Source: CAVPUA01 sp963708805 (GTDB lineage Bacteria > Actinomycetota > Actinomycetes > Mycobacteriales > Jatrophihabitantaceae). From it: a stretch of 64,000 nucleotides of DNA. The position numbers and the translations under genes were made by a program. Below, one piece after another: positions 32,985 through 41,023 of this stretch. Numbering within the stretch: the first letter of the stretch is position 1; every line of letters starts with the position of its first letter. Below the pieces are notes generated by a model that ran no database searches, was not told the origin of the DNA, and saw only the letters and a program-made list of their open reading frames with translations. The stretch is from NCBI GenBank assembly GCA_963708805.1, contig CAVPUA010000003.1, forward strand, positions 496,001 through 560,000, read 5' to 3'.

Positions 32985-33853
32985 TCAAAAGGGAACGGTG
33001 ATCAGCGGCGCGCTATGCATCCAGCTGAGCGTCCGGACCGCGCGTTGAATCGGCGTCGGGTGGCGACCCGGGCGGCCGCGGCGGCCGGTGACGATGGTCG
33101 CGGCCGACGCCGCGAGCGAGAACGGCAGCTGGTCGATCGAGGTGACGTCGGCGTGAACGCCGACGGTTGGATGAAGCGCTCGGGACTCGTCGATGGTGTC
33201 GAATATGCGCGCCCAGCGCATCCCAACGCGGTGTTCCGTCAGCGCTGTCGGCGAGATCGACGACGACGACCTGCTGCTTCGTGTCTTCGGCCAGAGTCAG
33301 GGCGTGCTGCACTACCTGCGGGTCGGAGGCGAAGTCCGGAGGTGATGGCGGCGATGGGGCCGGGCTTCCAACTCCGAGGCACCAGGGTGACGGGAACTTT
33401 CACGGTCTGCGCGATGCGCCGTGTCCATCGCAGTCCGAGATAGGTGCGACGCGCGGGTCCGGGTGGCGCGCCGAGCACCAGCCGGTGGGCCAGTGTGTCC
33501 AAGCTCGGGATCACCGTGCGGGGGTCTCCGGGCAGGATGAGCGCCGAGACGTCAATCCCGGGAAATTCCTGCGCCGCTTGGCGCGCGAGTTTCTGGAGTT
33601 CACGCGTGGCGCGAGCTCGATCGCCGTCGTCCTGATCCGGAGTGGGACAGAAGCTGGCACCGGCCAGGAACGCGACGGCGGGTACGGGCACCACCGGCGA
33701 CAACACGTGAACGAGAAACAGCGGACGGCCGCTGGTGTGTGCGGCGAGGGCGCCCCAGCTGATCACCGATCGACTGGAACAAGCGTCGGACTCGAGGCCG
33801 ACGCCGACCACGATCGGGCGCCGTGTTTCGGCGAGCGCGTCGTTCTGGACCAT
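32985..33853 (-). CDS. Tandem universal stress protein (frameshifted)
   Basis: Two UspA domains, about 290 residues. First domain from ATG 33853: RRPIVVGVGLESDACSSRSV, LFLVHVLSPV, RLVLGAPPGPARRTYLGLRW (the GxxP-type nucleotide loop), VPVTLVPRSWKPGPIAAI. After an indel near 33340: QHALTLAEDTKQQVVVVDLA; then in the frame ending at 32985: IDQLPFSLAASAATIVTGRR and IQRAVRTLSWMHSAPLITVPF, the second domain end. Two-domain USPs are typical of actinobacterial dormancy and stress regulons. Preceded by two hypothetical genes on the same strand. Confidence 0.75.
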
Positions 33854-33858
33854 CGGAC

Positions 33859-34074
33859 TCAGTCCCATCCCGCGCGGATTTCGACCTGGCTGCGGCATTC
33901 GCTTGCTTGCCGGGACGTCTCGTGGATCGCTCGGAACAGCGGAGCCAGCAGCGTATGAGCGGGGGTGGGCCGTACCTCGACCAGGTCGCTCTGGCGGCCG
34001 ATCATGAGCAGCAGACGGGCGAGCGTCGCTACGGCCGAGATCGACAGATCCGGAGGGTGTCGATGCCTCGACAT
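33859..34074 (-). CDS. 71-residue hypothetical protein
   Basis: MSRHRHPPDLSISAVATLAR then LLLMIGRQSDLVEVRPTPAH, a short helical protein ending 5 bases before the USP start and overlapping the 3' part of the upstream gene. It could be an independent gene or the displaced C-terminus of the upstream protein after a frameshift. Confidence 0.35.
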   Translation of the reverse strand: MSRHRHPPDLSISAVATLARLLLMIGRQSDLVEVRPTPAHTLLAPLFRAIHETSRQASECRSQVEIRAGWD

Positions 34075-34712
34075 CGTCGGACACCACCCGCCAGCCCGTC
34101 ACCTGTGTCTGGTCCCATCCTTGATCGTTGCGTTGCTCCAGCAGTGAGGCCGCGACGGCTCGCGGTGACTTTGGTGTCGCCCAGCCCGAGAACGGTTACC
34201 GGTTCGTCGGCGATGAGCAGGCCCCGCGCCGGTGCCGTCGCGCCGCTCGTGTAGATGCCCAGTCCGTCGTTGTGTTCCTCGGACTCCACGGCTTGCCTCA
34301 TCCGGTCGGCGTCATAGGCGAGCTTCATCATGGCCGCGGCGTCAAGACAGGTTCGGTGATTGGTCAAAGCGGCGAGCGTGGATGTTTCGTCGTGCCGGGC
34401 AGCGTGCTCGGCGAAGGCCCGCACGAATGCCCGCTCGCCGAGAAAGTGGTCGCTGACGAAGTGGGATCGCCAGTGCAGATAGTTTCCGAGATCGGCGACG
34501 CTCGGCATCGCAACATGAGGATCGGGGCTCAGCCGCCAGTCCCGAAGATGTCCCTCCTGGTCATGGACGGGCGTGAGCGCGTCCGCGATGTAGGCGGGTG
34601 GTTTGGCGGGAATAGGCGCGAGGTACACGGTAGCCCGCATCACGTCGGTGCCGTCGCCACTCAGCACACCGTACAACTTCGATTGTGTGCCTTGTCGCGC
34701 AATCTGAGTCAT
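34029..34712 (-). CDS. Hypothetical protein under island operator
   Basis: About 227 residues from ATG 34712, chosen because AAGGGG lies about 7 bases upstream; an in-frame ATG at 34739 would touch the operator. Begins MTQIARQGTQSKLYGVLSGD, continues DLGNYLHWRSHFVSDHFLGE and MMKLAYDADRMRQAVESEEH; sequence after about residue 195 becomes Arg/Gly-rich and is probably out of frame. No family recognised. First gene of a run leading to the universal stress protein; operator 31 bases upstream. Confidence 0.55.
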   Translation of the reverse strand: MTQIARQGTQSKLYGVLSGDGTDVMRATVYLAPIPAKPPAYIADALTPVHDQEGHLRDWRLSPDPHVAMPSVADLGNYLHWRSHFVSDHFLGERAFVRAFAEHAARHDETSTLAALTNHRTCLDAAAMMKLAYDADRMRQAVESEEHNDGLGIYTSGATAPARGLLIADEPVTVLGLGDTKVTASRRGLTAGATQRSRMGPDTGDGLAGGVRRCRGIDTLRICRSRP

Positions 34713-34742
34713 GGCGTACCCCTTCACATAGGAGTGCAATTA

Positions 34743-34755
34743 TTGCTTACTGCAA
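34743..34755. promoter_or_regulatory. TTGCNNNCTGCAA operator, copy 3
   Basis: TTGCTTACTGCAA inside a longer AT-rich symmetric stretch (GCAATTATTGC...GCAATAATAGC), 31 bases upstream of the hypothetical gene start and 56 bases beyond the MarR stop. Confidence 0.75.
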
Positions 34756-34810
34756 TAATAGCTCTCGGGGAACGCTCGCGACAAGACGCAGGCACTAGCC
34801 GCCGCAGGCG

Positions 34811-35333
34811 CTACCAGCCGAGCGCGGCGGCATCCTGGTTGGCCGGTTGCGGTTCGCCGGCGGCCTCGGCGAACGCGGTCAGGGCCGTGACCAGCAGCTC
34901 ACGCTGGGTCTCGGGCATCGTCTTGACGATGCGCGCGATCTCGCGACGGCGCCGCTCCGTCACCTTCCTGACGAGGGTCACCCCCTGAGGGGTGAGACCG
35001 AGTACGACCTCTCTGCGGTTCTGGGGGTTCTCGATCCGCGTGGCGAGGTCGGCCGGGATCAGTCGATCGATCATCCGAAGCGCCGTGGACGGACTGACGT
35101 CAAGGAGCTCGGCGAGTCCGTTCAGGTTGAGCTCACCGTGCGACTCGAGCACGACCAGTGTCCGGAACTGGGTCAGGGTGACGGTGTCCTCGAGATCGGC
35201 GAGCGAGCGGGCGGACACGCCGACGAGCACGCGCGACGCGGTCAGCAGGGCGGTGACGAGTTCCTCGGCGCCGCTCGGACCGGCCGATCGGCGCGACCGT
35301 CCGGCTCGCTGCCGAACGCGTTGACTGGCTCAC
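34811..35333 (-). CDS. MarR-family regulator, probable regulator of island operators
   Basis: About 174 residues from GTG 35333 (VSQSTRSAASRTVAPIG), with an indel near 35277 before EELVTALLTASRVLVGVSAR. Winged-helix core: LTQFRTLVVLESHGELNLNG, LAELLDVSPSTALRMIDRLI (recognition helix) and NRREVVLGLTPQGVTLVRKV (wing). An intact shorter frame from GTG 35230 lacks the first helices. Divergent from the CLC gene with one TTGCNNNCTGCAA site between and another just downstream. MarR proteins bind such short palindromes, so it is the leading candidate for the shared operator; ligand unknown. Confidence 0.8.
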
Positions 35334-35439
35334 GATGTACCCACACTCCCGACGACGGATTACTCGAACGGCAACGTTACTAGGCGACCTTGCCGCGCGG
35401 GTGACGCCATCCGCGTCATTTGTTACCGCAGCACGAACC

Positions 35440-35452
35440 TTGCATACTGCAA
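35440..35452. promoter_or_regulatory. TTGCNNNCTGCAA operator, copy 4
   Basis: TTGCATACTGCAA, ending two bases before the CLC ATG and 107 bases upstream of the MarR start. Its position leaves no room for a ribosome binding site on the CLC side. Confidence 0.75.
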
Positions 35453-35454
35453 AT

Positions 35455-37198
35455 ATGAGAGTAGCGCAGGTGCGGGTCGGCTCGGTCCGGCTTGCCGCTG
35501 ACAGCCGGGGCGGTCTGCTCGGGCTCTCATTGCTGGTCGGGGTGGGCGCTGGTCTCGGCGCGGTCGTGTTCCGGTACATGATCAAAGGATTGACGCTCGC
35601 CTTCACCGGCTTCGACGACTACTCCGGGTGTGGGGCACCTGGCCAACCCCCACGTCGCGGGCCTGGGCCGCTGGTTCGTCCTGCTGACACCGGTGATCGC
35701 GGGTCTGTTGTACGGCCCGCTCGTCTATCGCTTCGCCCGCGAGGCGCGGGGACACGGCGTGCCCGAGGTGATGGTGGCCGTCGCCCGCAACGGGGGGCGG
35801 ATCCGCCCCAGGTCGCGATCGTCAAGGCGCTGGCCTCGGCGCTGTGCATCGGCGGCGGCGGGTCGGTCGGGCGCGAAGGCCCGATCGTGCAGATCGGCTC
35901 GGCGCTCGGGTCGAGTGTCGCCCAGCTGCTGCACCTGGACGAGCGGCGCATCAAGCTGCTCGTGGCGTGCGGCGCGGCTGGCGGCATCGCGGCCACGTTC
36001 AACGCCCCGCTGGCGGGGGTGTTCTTCGCGATGGAGATCATCCTGCGCCAGTGGGCGACCGAGTCGTTCGGCATGGTCGTGGTCTCCTCCGTCACGGCCA
36101 GCGTGATCGGTCGGTCCATCCTGGGCAACTCGCCGTTCCTGCGGCTTCCGGCGTTCCAGGTCGACCACCTCGTGCAGTACCCGCTGTTCGCGTTGCTGGG
36201 GCTGGTGGCCGGATTGGTCGGCGTCGCCTTCTCCCGGATCCTTTACGCCATCGAGGACGCCTGCGACTGGGCCTGGCGGGGGCCGGAGTGGCTTCGCCCG
36301 GCCGTCGGTGGCGTGCTGCTGGGCGGCTTGCTGGTGGCGTTGCCCGAGATGTACGGCGTCGGCTACCCGGTGCTGGGCAAAGCCGTCGCCGGCGGCTATC
36401 CGCTCGCCTTCCTGATCGCGCTGCTGGTCGGCAAAGTCGTGGCCTGCAGCTTGACGATCGGCATCGGCGGCTCGGGTGGCGTCTTCGCGCCGAGCCTGTT
36501 CTGTGGCGCGATGGCCGGGGCGGCGTACGGCGATGTCGTGCACACCGTGATTCCCGGCAGCGGCGGGTCGGTCGGGGCGTACGCGCTGGTCGGGATGGGC
36601 GCCGTGTTCGCCGGGGCGGCGCGGGCCCCGATCACCGCGATCGTGATCCTGTTCGAGCTGACGGGGGAGTACTCGATCATCCTGCCGCTGATGCTCGCGG
36701 TCGTTCTCGCCACCGGCATCAGCCACCTCGTGTCCCACGACACCGTGTACACGCGCAAGCTGCTGCGCCGGGGAATCGATATCGACGAACCCGCCGATGC
36801 GGCCCTGCGGCGACGCCCGGCGGCCGCGTTCATGGTCGCGCCACCGGATACCGTGCGTACCTTCGAGAGCCTTGCTCAGGTGGCGGCGAGATTCGCTGGT
36901 TCGACCGACAGCTGCCTGCCGGTGCTCGACGAACACGGGAACTACGTCGGGTACGTTGAGCGCCAGGGACGTCACGGCCGCCCTGGCCGCGGGTGATGAG
37001 ACCGATGCCGACGGGTTGACCGAGCCCGCCTCGGCGGTCATGTCGGACGATCCCGTCGGGGACGCCCTGAAGCAACTGGATCATGGTGCGGACGCTGTCG
37101 CCGTGATCGACTCCGACAAGGCCCTGGTCGGCTGGATCCGCCACCGCGACATGCTCGCGGCAATGACGGCCATTCCGGTTGCTGCCCCCCCGTCATGA
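35455..37198 (+). CDS. CLC chloride channel/antiporter with CBS domains (frameshifted)
   Basis: About 580 residues, ATG 35455. Ion-path motifs are present: GHGVPEVM (displaced frame, 35754), GGGGSVGREGPIVQIGSALG (the G-R-E-G-P loop) and IGGSGGVFAPSLFCGAM (G-x-F-A-P selectivity loop). Roughly 10 to 12 hydrophobic segments, ending FELTGEYSIILPLMLAVVLA. C-terminal CBS pair: AFMVAPPDTVRTFESLAQVA, LPVLDEHGNYVGY, then after an indel near 36955 SARDVTAALAAGDETDADGL and LVGWIRHRDMLAAMT, stop 37198. Two more compensating indels at about 35625 and 35815. Membrane chloride/proton transport, possibly acid-stress related. Confidence 0.88.
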
Positions 37199-37242
37199 GG
37201 CGACGAGCTGCTCGATGTCGAGTCGGGGCCGGCCGGCCCCGA

Positions 37243-37482
37243 CTACCCCCGCGAGAGAACGGCTAGCCGTTGCTCAGCGAGACGGTGCACCAACTCAGGA
37301 AACGCCCCGGGCGGGATCTGCCCTTCCAGCTCCCGTCGGGCTTGCTGGAAGGTCGCACTCACCTGCGCCGGACCGACCGCGTCGGCGTACTCCTGCATCA
37401 GCAGCTCAACTTCGTCCGCCACTGACTCGATGGACTTATCCGACTCGTACGAGTAGCTCCGTGACAGGTAGATCGCGGTCAT
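37243..37482 (-). CDS. Three-helix-bundle small protein
   Basis: 79 residues from ATG 37482: MTAIYLSRSYSYESDKSIES then VADEVELLMQEYADAVGPAQ and FPELVHRLAEQRLAVLSRG. The V-A-x-x-V-x-L-L-x-x-x-Y/F...V...F...A-R-x-x-L pattern fits the actinobacterial three-helix-bundle dimerisation proteins that accompany stress genes. Soluble, function unknown. Convergent with the CLC gene. Confidence 0.55.
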   Translation of the reverse strand: MTAIYLSRSYSYESDKSIESVADEVELLMQEYADAVGPAQVSATFQQARRELEGQIPPGAFPELVHRLAEQRLAVLSRG

Positions 37483-37582
37483 CGGTGCTCCAATCGATCG
37501 TGCTCGGCTCCCGTCACCATCGTGCACCGGCGCCGGGTCACCACACCTTCCGATTCCCTCACGATCGGCGAAGTATCCAGCG

Positions 37583-38287
37583 ATGACCAATACCGTGGGA
37601 ACGGTGTCGCCGACCCTGTTGCTCGTCGAGGACGACCCTGGAATCAGGCAGGCGTTGACCATGGCACTGGCCGATGAAGGCCACACGGTGCTCGAAGCGC
37701 CGACCGGTGAGCACGCACTCGAACTACTGAAAGTGGCAGCGCGGGAGATCTCGGTCGTGCTGCTCGACGTGATGCTGCCTGGCATCGACGGCTTGGACGT
37801 CTGCCGGCGAATCCGGTCGAGCGGGGACGTGCCGATCATCCTCGTGACGGCCCGGTCGGACTCCGCTGACGTCGTCGCCGGATTGGAGGCGGGCGCCGAC
37901 GACTACGTCACCAAGCCCGTCGTCGCGTCCGAACTGTCTGCGCGCATCCGGGCGTTGCTTCGCCGGGTGCGCACCGACGCCACTGCCCGCGTCGTGCGGA
38001 TCGGTGACCTGGCGATCGACACAGCGGGCGAGCAGGTTCATCGTGACGGCCGTGAGATCCGGTTGACCAAGACCGAGTTCCGGCTGCTCTGCGAGACCAC
38101 CGGCGCCCGCGGGGCGCTTGTCACCAGAGAGCACCTTCTCGACGCGGTCTGGGGTTATGGGTACTACGAAGATTCGCGGGTTCTCGACGTCCACATGAAT
38201 CGGTTACGCACGAAGATCGAAGCCGACCCGCATCGCCCGGATGTCATTATCACGGTTCGCGGCCGGGGCTACCGGTCGGCGACGTGA
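37583..38287 (+). CDS. OmpR-family response regulator
   Basis: 234 residues. Receiver domain: LLLVEDDPGIRQAL (acidic pair), VVLLDVMLPGIDGLDV (phospho-acceptor Asp), ILVTARS (Thr) and DDYVTKPV (Lys). C-terminal winged helix: RLTKTEFRLLCETTGARGAL, then LLDAVWGYGYYEDSRVLDVH and ITVRGRGYRSAT. ATG 37583. The partner histidine kinase starts immediately (GTGA overlap at 38284) but is truncated after about 25 codons, so this regulator is effectively orphaned in the window. Confidence 0.9.
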   Translation: MTNTVGTVSPTLLLVEDDPGIRQALTMALADEGHTVLEAPTGEHALELLKVAAREISVVLLDVMLPGIDGLDVCRRIRSSGDVPIILVTARSDSADVVAGLEAGADDYVTKPVVASELSARIRALLRRVRTDATARVVRIGDLAIDTAGEQVHRDGREIRLTKTEFRLLCETTGARGALVTREHLLDAVWGYGYYEDSRVLDVHMNRLRTKIEADPHRPDVIITVRGRGYRSAT

Positions 38288-38460
38288 CGACCGAGCCGAT
38301 GTGGGCTGGACCCTCGCTTCGCTGGCGGGTGACCGCCGCGTTCGGGCTGATCGCGGCGCCGCTACTGGGCCACGACCGCGTCCGTCAACGCGGCGATGCC
38401 GGCGAGATTGGAAGCCAGGTCGGCGGCGAGACCGTATCGGGCGGCCAGTGCGCCCGGTGA
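38284..38460 (+). pseudogene. Truncated sensor histidine kinase start
   Basis: GTG at 38284 overlaps the response regulator stop, the normal arrangement of a two-component pair. Translation begins VTTEPMWAGPSLRWRVTAAF then GLIAAP, a typical kinase N-terminus entering its first membrane segment, but after about 25 residues it runs antisense into the DUF302 gene and stops at 38460. The kinase has been removed by deletion or replaced when the DUF302 gene was joined here. Confidence 0.6.
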
Positions 38461-38766
38461 CTGATAGGCAACCTTGGTCTGCCCGTCCTCGCTCCAGATA
38501 AGCACCTTGAGCGGCAGGTCGAGCGCGGCGAGCGGGACAGCGTCCATCACCGGCGTTCCCGCCTGCGGGTTGCCGAAGATCACCAATGTCGTGTCGCGCA
38601 AGGTGAGCCCGACGCGGCGAGCCTCCGCGGCTTGGTCGATAACGGCGAACAGCCGTATGCCTTTGGTATTGATCAGGTCTACGAGGGCGGTTGCTGTTTC
38701 GGCTACGCTGTGCGCGCTCAGCTTGATGACGACTGCGGGCTTTGCATTCAGCACCTGATCGGTCAT
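38362..38766 (-). CDS. DUF302-family protein
   Basis: 134 residues from ATG 38766 (MTDQVLNAKPAVVIKLSAHS). DUF302 features: SVAETATALVDLINTKGIRL, the FAVIDQAAEARRVGLTLRDT metal/cofactor-like loop, TTLVIFGNPQAGTPVMDAVP (the F-G-N-P-x-x-G-T signature) and LPLKVLIWSEDGQTKVAYQS. Cytoplasmic, function unknown; often in acid or redox-stress clusters. Last gene of the island; its 3' end overlaps the truncated kinase antisense. Confidence 0.88.
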   Translation of the reverse strand: MTDQVLNAKPAVVIKLSAHSVAETATALVDLINTKGIRLFAVIDQAAEARRVGLTLRDTTLVIFGNPQAGTPVMDAVPLAALDLPLKVLIWSEDGQTKVAYQSPGALAARYGLAADLASNLAGIAALTDAVVAQ

Positions 38767-39187
38767 CGTGATCGCCCTCCGAACTCGCCTGCTGTCCACC
38801 CCGGACCATCCGCACACATGTGGGCGCGCTGGTTACAGCCCACGCCGGAAAGTCTCGCTTGCGTCGTCGTTCTTCACCAGATCTCGTCTAGTTCTTCGCC
38901 GAGAACATCCCTCGCAGGCAACGCAGCAATCGCTGCCTGTAGGCGCTTCCCGACTTGTTGCAAGCGAGCAGTGTGTTCTACGGCAACGAGCGCTCATTCG
39001 AGCGCGCTGCGACCCGCTTTGCGGGACCGAAACGACTGCGGCGGCAGCAGCGACACCCCGGACCGGTGCGCACTTCGACGTCACAGCAGGGTTGTCGTGC
39101 GATCTCGCGTGCGATAAGCAGCGGCCACTCACGGGTAATCGAGCGACGAGGTGATCGACGGGGGGCCTGTGTTTGTTGGGCTCCAGG
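38767..39187. other. Island right end, no gene seen
   Basis: About 420 bases between DUF302 and the tRNA. No open frame has support. Expected to contain the promoter of the DUF302 gene and the recombinase-binding flank of the right att site. Confidence 0.5.
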
Positions 39188-39231
39188 TGGAGCGGGTGAC
39201 GGGAATCGAACCCGCGCAATCTGCTTGGGAA
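39188..39231 (-). repeat. Right attachment repeat within tRNA-Gly
   Basis: 44-bp sequence identical to 15041-15084, from the CCA end to the anticodon loop. Confidence 0.9.
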
Positions 39232-39261
39232 GCAGAGACTCTGCCATTGAGCTACACCCGC
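39188..39261 (-). tRNA. tRNA-Gly(CCC)
   Basis: Read on the minus strand: 5' GCGGGTG acceptor strand, D arm AGCTCAATGGCAGAG, anticodon loop TTCCCAA (anticodon CCC), T loop GGTTCGATTCC, and matching 3' CACCCGC followed by TCCA, so the CCA end is encoded. All four stems pair. Its 3' half (39188-39231) is duplicated at 15041-15084, identifying it as the integration target; the gene remains complete after integration. Confidence 0.95.
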
Positions 39262-39377
39262 GAACGCCTGGACATGCTACCGCCGCCGCGTTCAGCCGCC
39301 GAACCTGCCGCTGCCCGAAGAGCCCGACTTCGACCTCGCCACTAGAATTGCGACAGGGCCAGGGATCGAGGTGACGA

Positions 39378-39743
39378 GTGAGCGACCTGTACGTCGACGC
39401 GGACGGCCTGGCGGCGGTGGCCGATCAACTCGGCAGCGCCGCCGCTGATATCTCCTCGGCCCGTGACGACATCAACTCGGGCTGGAATCTGGCGCCGGGC
39501 GCATTCGGCTCCAGTCCGGCCATCACCGCCTTCGACGACTGCTGCCAGGTCTGGGTCGCCGGCACGAACGCCATCGCCCAGTTGGCCAACTGGGTCGCGG
39601 TCTACACCCAGGACATCGCCACGTCGCTCGGGGCGGCCGACAAGACCTTGGCCCAGCAGGCGACCCAGATGTACTCCAAGAGCGACCTGCCGACCAAGGA
39701 CGAGAAGCAGCACGGGATGCCGAACACCGGGCCGGTCGCGTGA
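39378..39743 (+). CDS. EspC/WXG100-like secretion-associated protein
   Basis: 121 residues, GTG 39378 with GAGGTGA upstream. Begins MSDLYVDADGLAAVADQLGS, the start of the EspC/DUF2580-like ESX-secreted helical-hairpin proteins, with WVAGTNAIAQLANWVAVYTQ forming the second helix and a disordered tail. Such proteins are exported by type VII secretion, often as partner or targeting factor for the next-encoded toxin. Its stop overlaps the toxin start (GTGA), supporting a joint unit. No ESX core genes are in the window. Confidence 0.75.
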   Translation: MSDLYVDADGLAAVADQLGSAAADISSARDDINSGWNLAPGAFGSSPAITAFDDCCQVWVAGTNAIAQLANWVAVYTQDIATSLGAADKTLAQQATQMYSKSDLPTKDEKQHGMPNTGPVA

Positions 39744-41023
39744 GCGTCGAGCCCTTCCCGGACGTCGACGAGGACCAGATCGACGCGGCCGGCAAGGCCT
39801 TTCATTCGAGTGTCTCGAAGCTGACCTCGGCCGGGTCGAAGTTGAGCGCCGCGGCCGCGACCACGACGTGGCAGGCCGACGCGGCTCGTCCGGCCTGGGA
39901 CTCGGCCATCACGGCTCGTCAGGGCGATGTCGCCGGCGCGAGCGAGGTGCTCGGTTACGTCGGTGACGTGCTGCGCTCGACGGCCGGTGCGGTGCGCGAG
40001 GCGCACCATCAGTGGGCCGCCGCGATGGCCTACCTCATGTACGTGTTCGAGTACCCGGATCCGCCGGCCGATCCGAGCGATCAGCAGCAGTACCAAGCCT
40101 ACGAAAAAATGGGCAACGACGCCGTCAGCGACGCGAACTACGCGTTGGCGCTCTGCGCGAGCCAACTGATCAAGGTCACCAACGGCGTCAACTTTCCGAG
40201 CGTCCCGTCCGATGCGCCGGGAAGCGCGGTCGCGTCGAGCTCGCAGGGGTTCACGATCTTTCCGCTGGCGCCGGCGTTCGGTGCGCCGGCGGGCGCGATC
40301 TTCGCCAACGGCATCCCGGTCCAGTTCACCAAGGGCGTCAACTTCGAGTCGTCGGTGCTGCGCGATCTGGGGATCGGTCAGTCGTCGAAGGACTTCTTCC
40401 GGCCCGACAGCAGCGGCAACTACAACCTGCCGCGCACCAAGAGCGGCAGCCTCTACCGCGGCACCTTCCCGGACTCGACCGAGGCCGACGAACTCGAGAT
40501 CAAGTCCGGCACCACCGAGATCACCGAATCGCCGCAGATCTCGGTGCAGTTGTGGGTGGCCAAACAGCTGGGCATCCCGTACCAGATGATCGTCAGCAAG
40601 GACACGCCCGTCGACCCGGACCTGCTTGCGAAGGTGACCGCGACCGGCGGCTCGGTGTACTCGAAGGTGCCCGACAGCGACCTGTACTACGACCACGGCA
40701 CCGGCCAGTACGTGAAGCTGCAGGGCGGCGCGGGCGCGAGCGGCAAGAGCCTCGAGTCGACGCCGGTGAACCAGGCCGACATCGACAAGATCCCGGCCGA
40801 GACGCGCTCGCAGATCGAGTCCAAGGCGCCGTACGTCGCCAAGCCGCCGGCGAGCACGGACGACGGACTACCCGGCTCGTCGGAGCCCTACGTCACCCAG
40901 CAGCAGTACGACCAGGAGTGGGGCGAGGTGCCCGACGCGCCGACCGGCGGCGGCGGCTTTCCCTTCGGCGACGACGGTGACGGCGACGACTTCCCCATCG
41001 ATCCCGAGGACATCTTCCCGTGA
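39740..41023 (+). CDS. Type VII-type polymorphic toxin with nuclease-like domain
   Basis: 427 residues, GTG 39740. Residues about 1-115: helical WXG/LXG-like N-terminus (EDQIDAAGKAFHSSVSKLTS, HHQWAAAMAYL). Linker, then residues about 195-305: GVNFESSVLRDLGIGQSSKD, LYRGTFPDSTEADELEIKSG, VQLWVAKQLGIPYQMIVSKD. The spacing P-D...E-x-K in FPDSTEADELEIK matches PD-(D/E)xK restriction-endonuclease-like toxin domains (Tox-REase group). The C-terminus is Gly/Pro/Asp-rich. Its stop overlaps the next gene by four bases. Predicted nuclease effector; activity is inference. Confidence 0.7.
   Translation: MSVEPFPDVDEDQIDAAGKAFHSSVSKLTSAGSKLSAAAATTTWQADAARPAWDSAITARQGDVAGASEVLGYVGDVLRSTAGAVREAHHQWAAAMAYLMYVFEYPDPPADPSDQQQYQAYEKMGNDAVSDANYALALCASQLIKVTNGVNFPSVPSDAPGSAVASSSQGFTIFPLAPAFGAPAGAIFANGIPVQFTKGVNFESSVLRDLGIGQSSKDFFRPDSSGNYNLPRTKSGSLYRGTFPDSTEADELEIKSGTTEITESPQISVQLWVAKQLGIPYQMIVSKDTPVDPDLLAKVTATGGSVYSKVPDSDLYYDHGTGQYVKLQGGAGASGKSLESTPVNQADIDKIPAETRSQIESKAPYVAKPPASTDDGLPGSSEPYVTQQQYDQEWGEVPDAPTGGGGFPFGDDGDGDDFPIDPEDIFP

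Larger units (their letters stand above)
15041..39231. mobile_element. Genomic island integrated in tRNA-Gly(CCC)
   Basis: Two exact 44-bp direct repeats delimit the element: 15041-15084 and 39188-39231. The right copy is the 3' half of an intact tRNA-Gly gene on the minus strand; the left copy carries only that half and then diverges. This is the classical footprint of tyrosine-recombinase integration into the 3' end of a tRNA, and a tyrosine recombinase gene lies 1.15 kb inside the left end. Contents: recombinase, PadR-PASTA regulator, cassette-like array, an XRE/DUF6907-like pair, a sigma-region-4 protein and a stress gene cluster. No conjugation, replication or capsid genes are recognisable, so it is either an integrated cargo island or a remnant. 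Many genes carry frameshifts. Confidence 0.85.
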
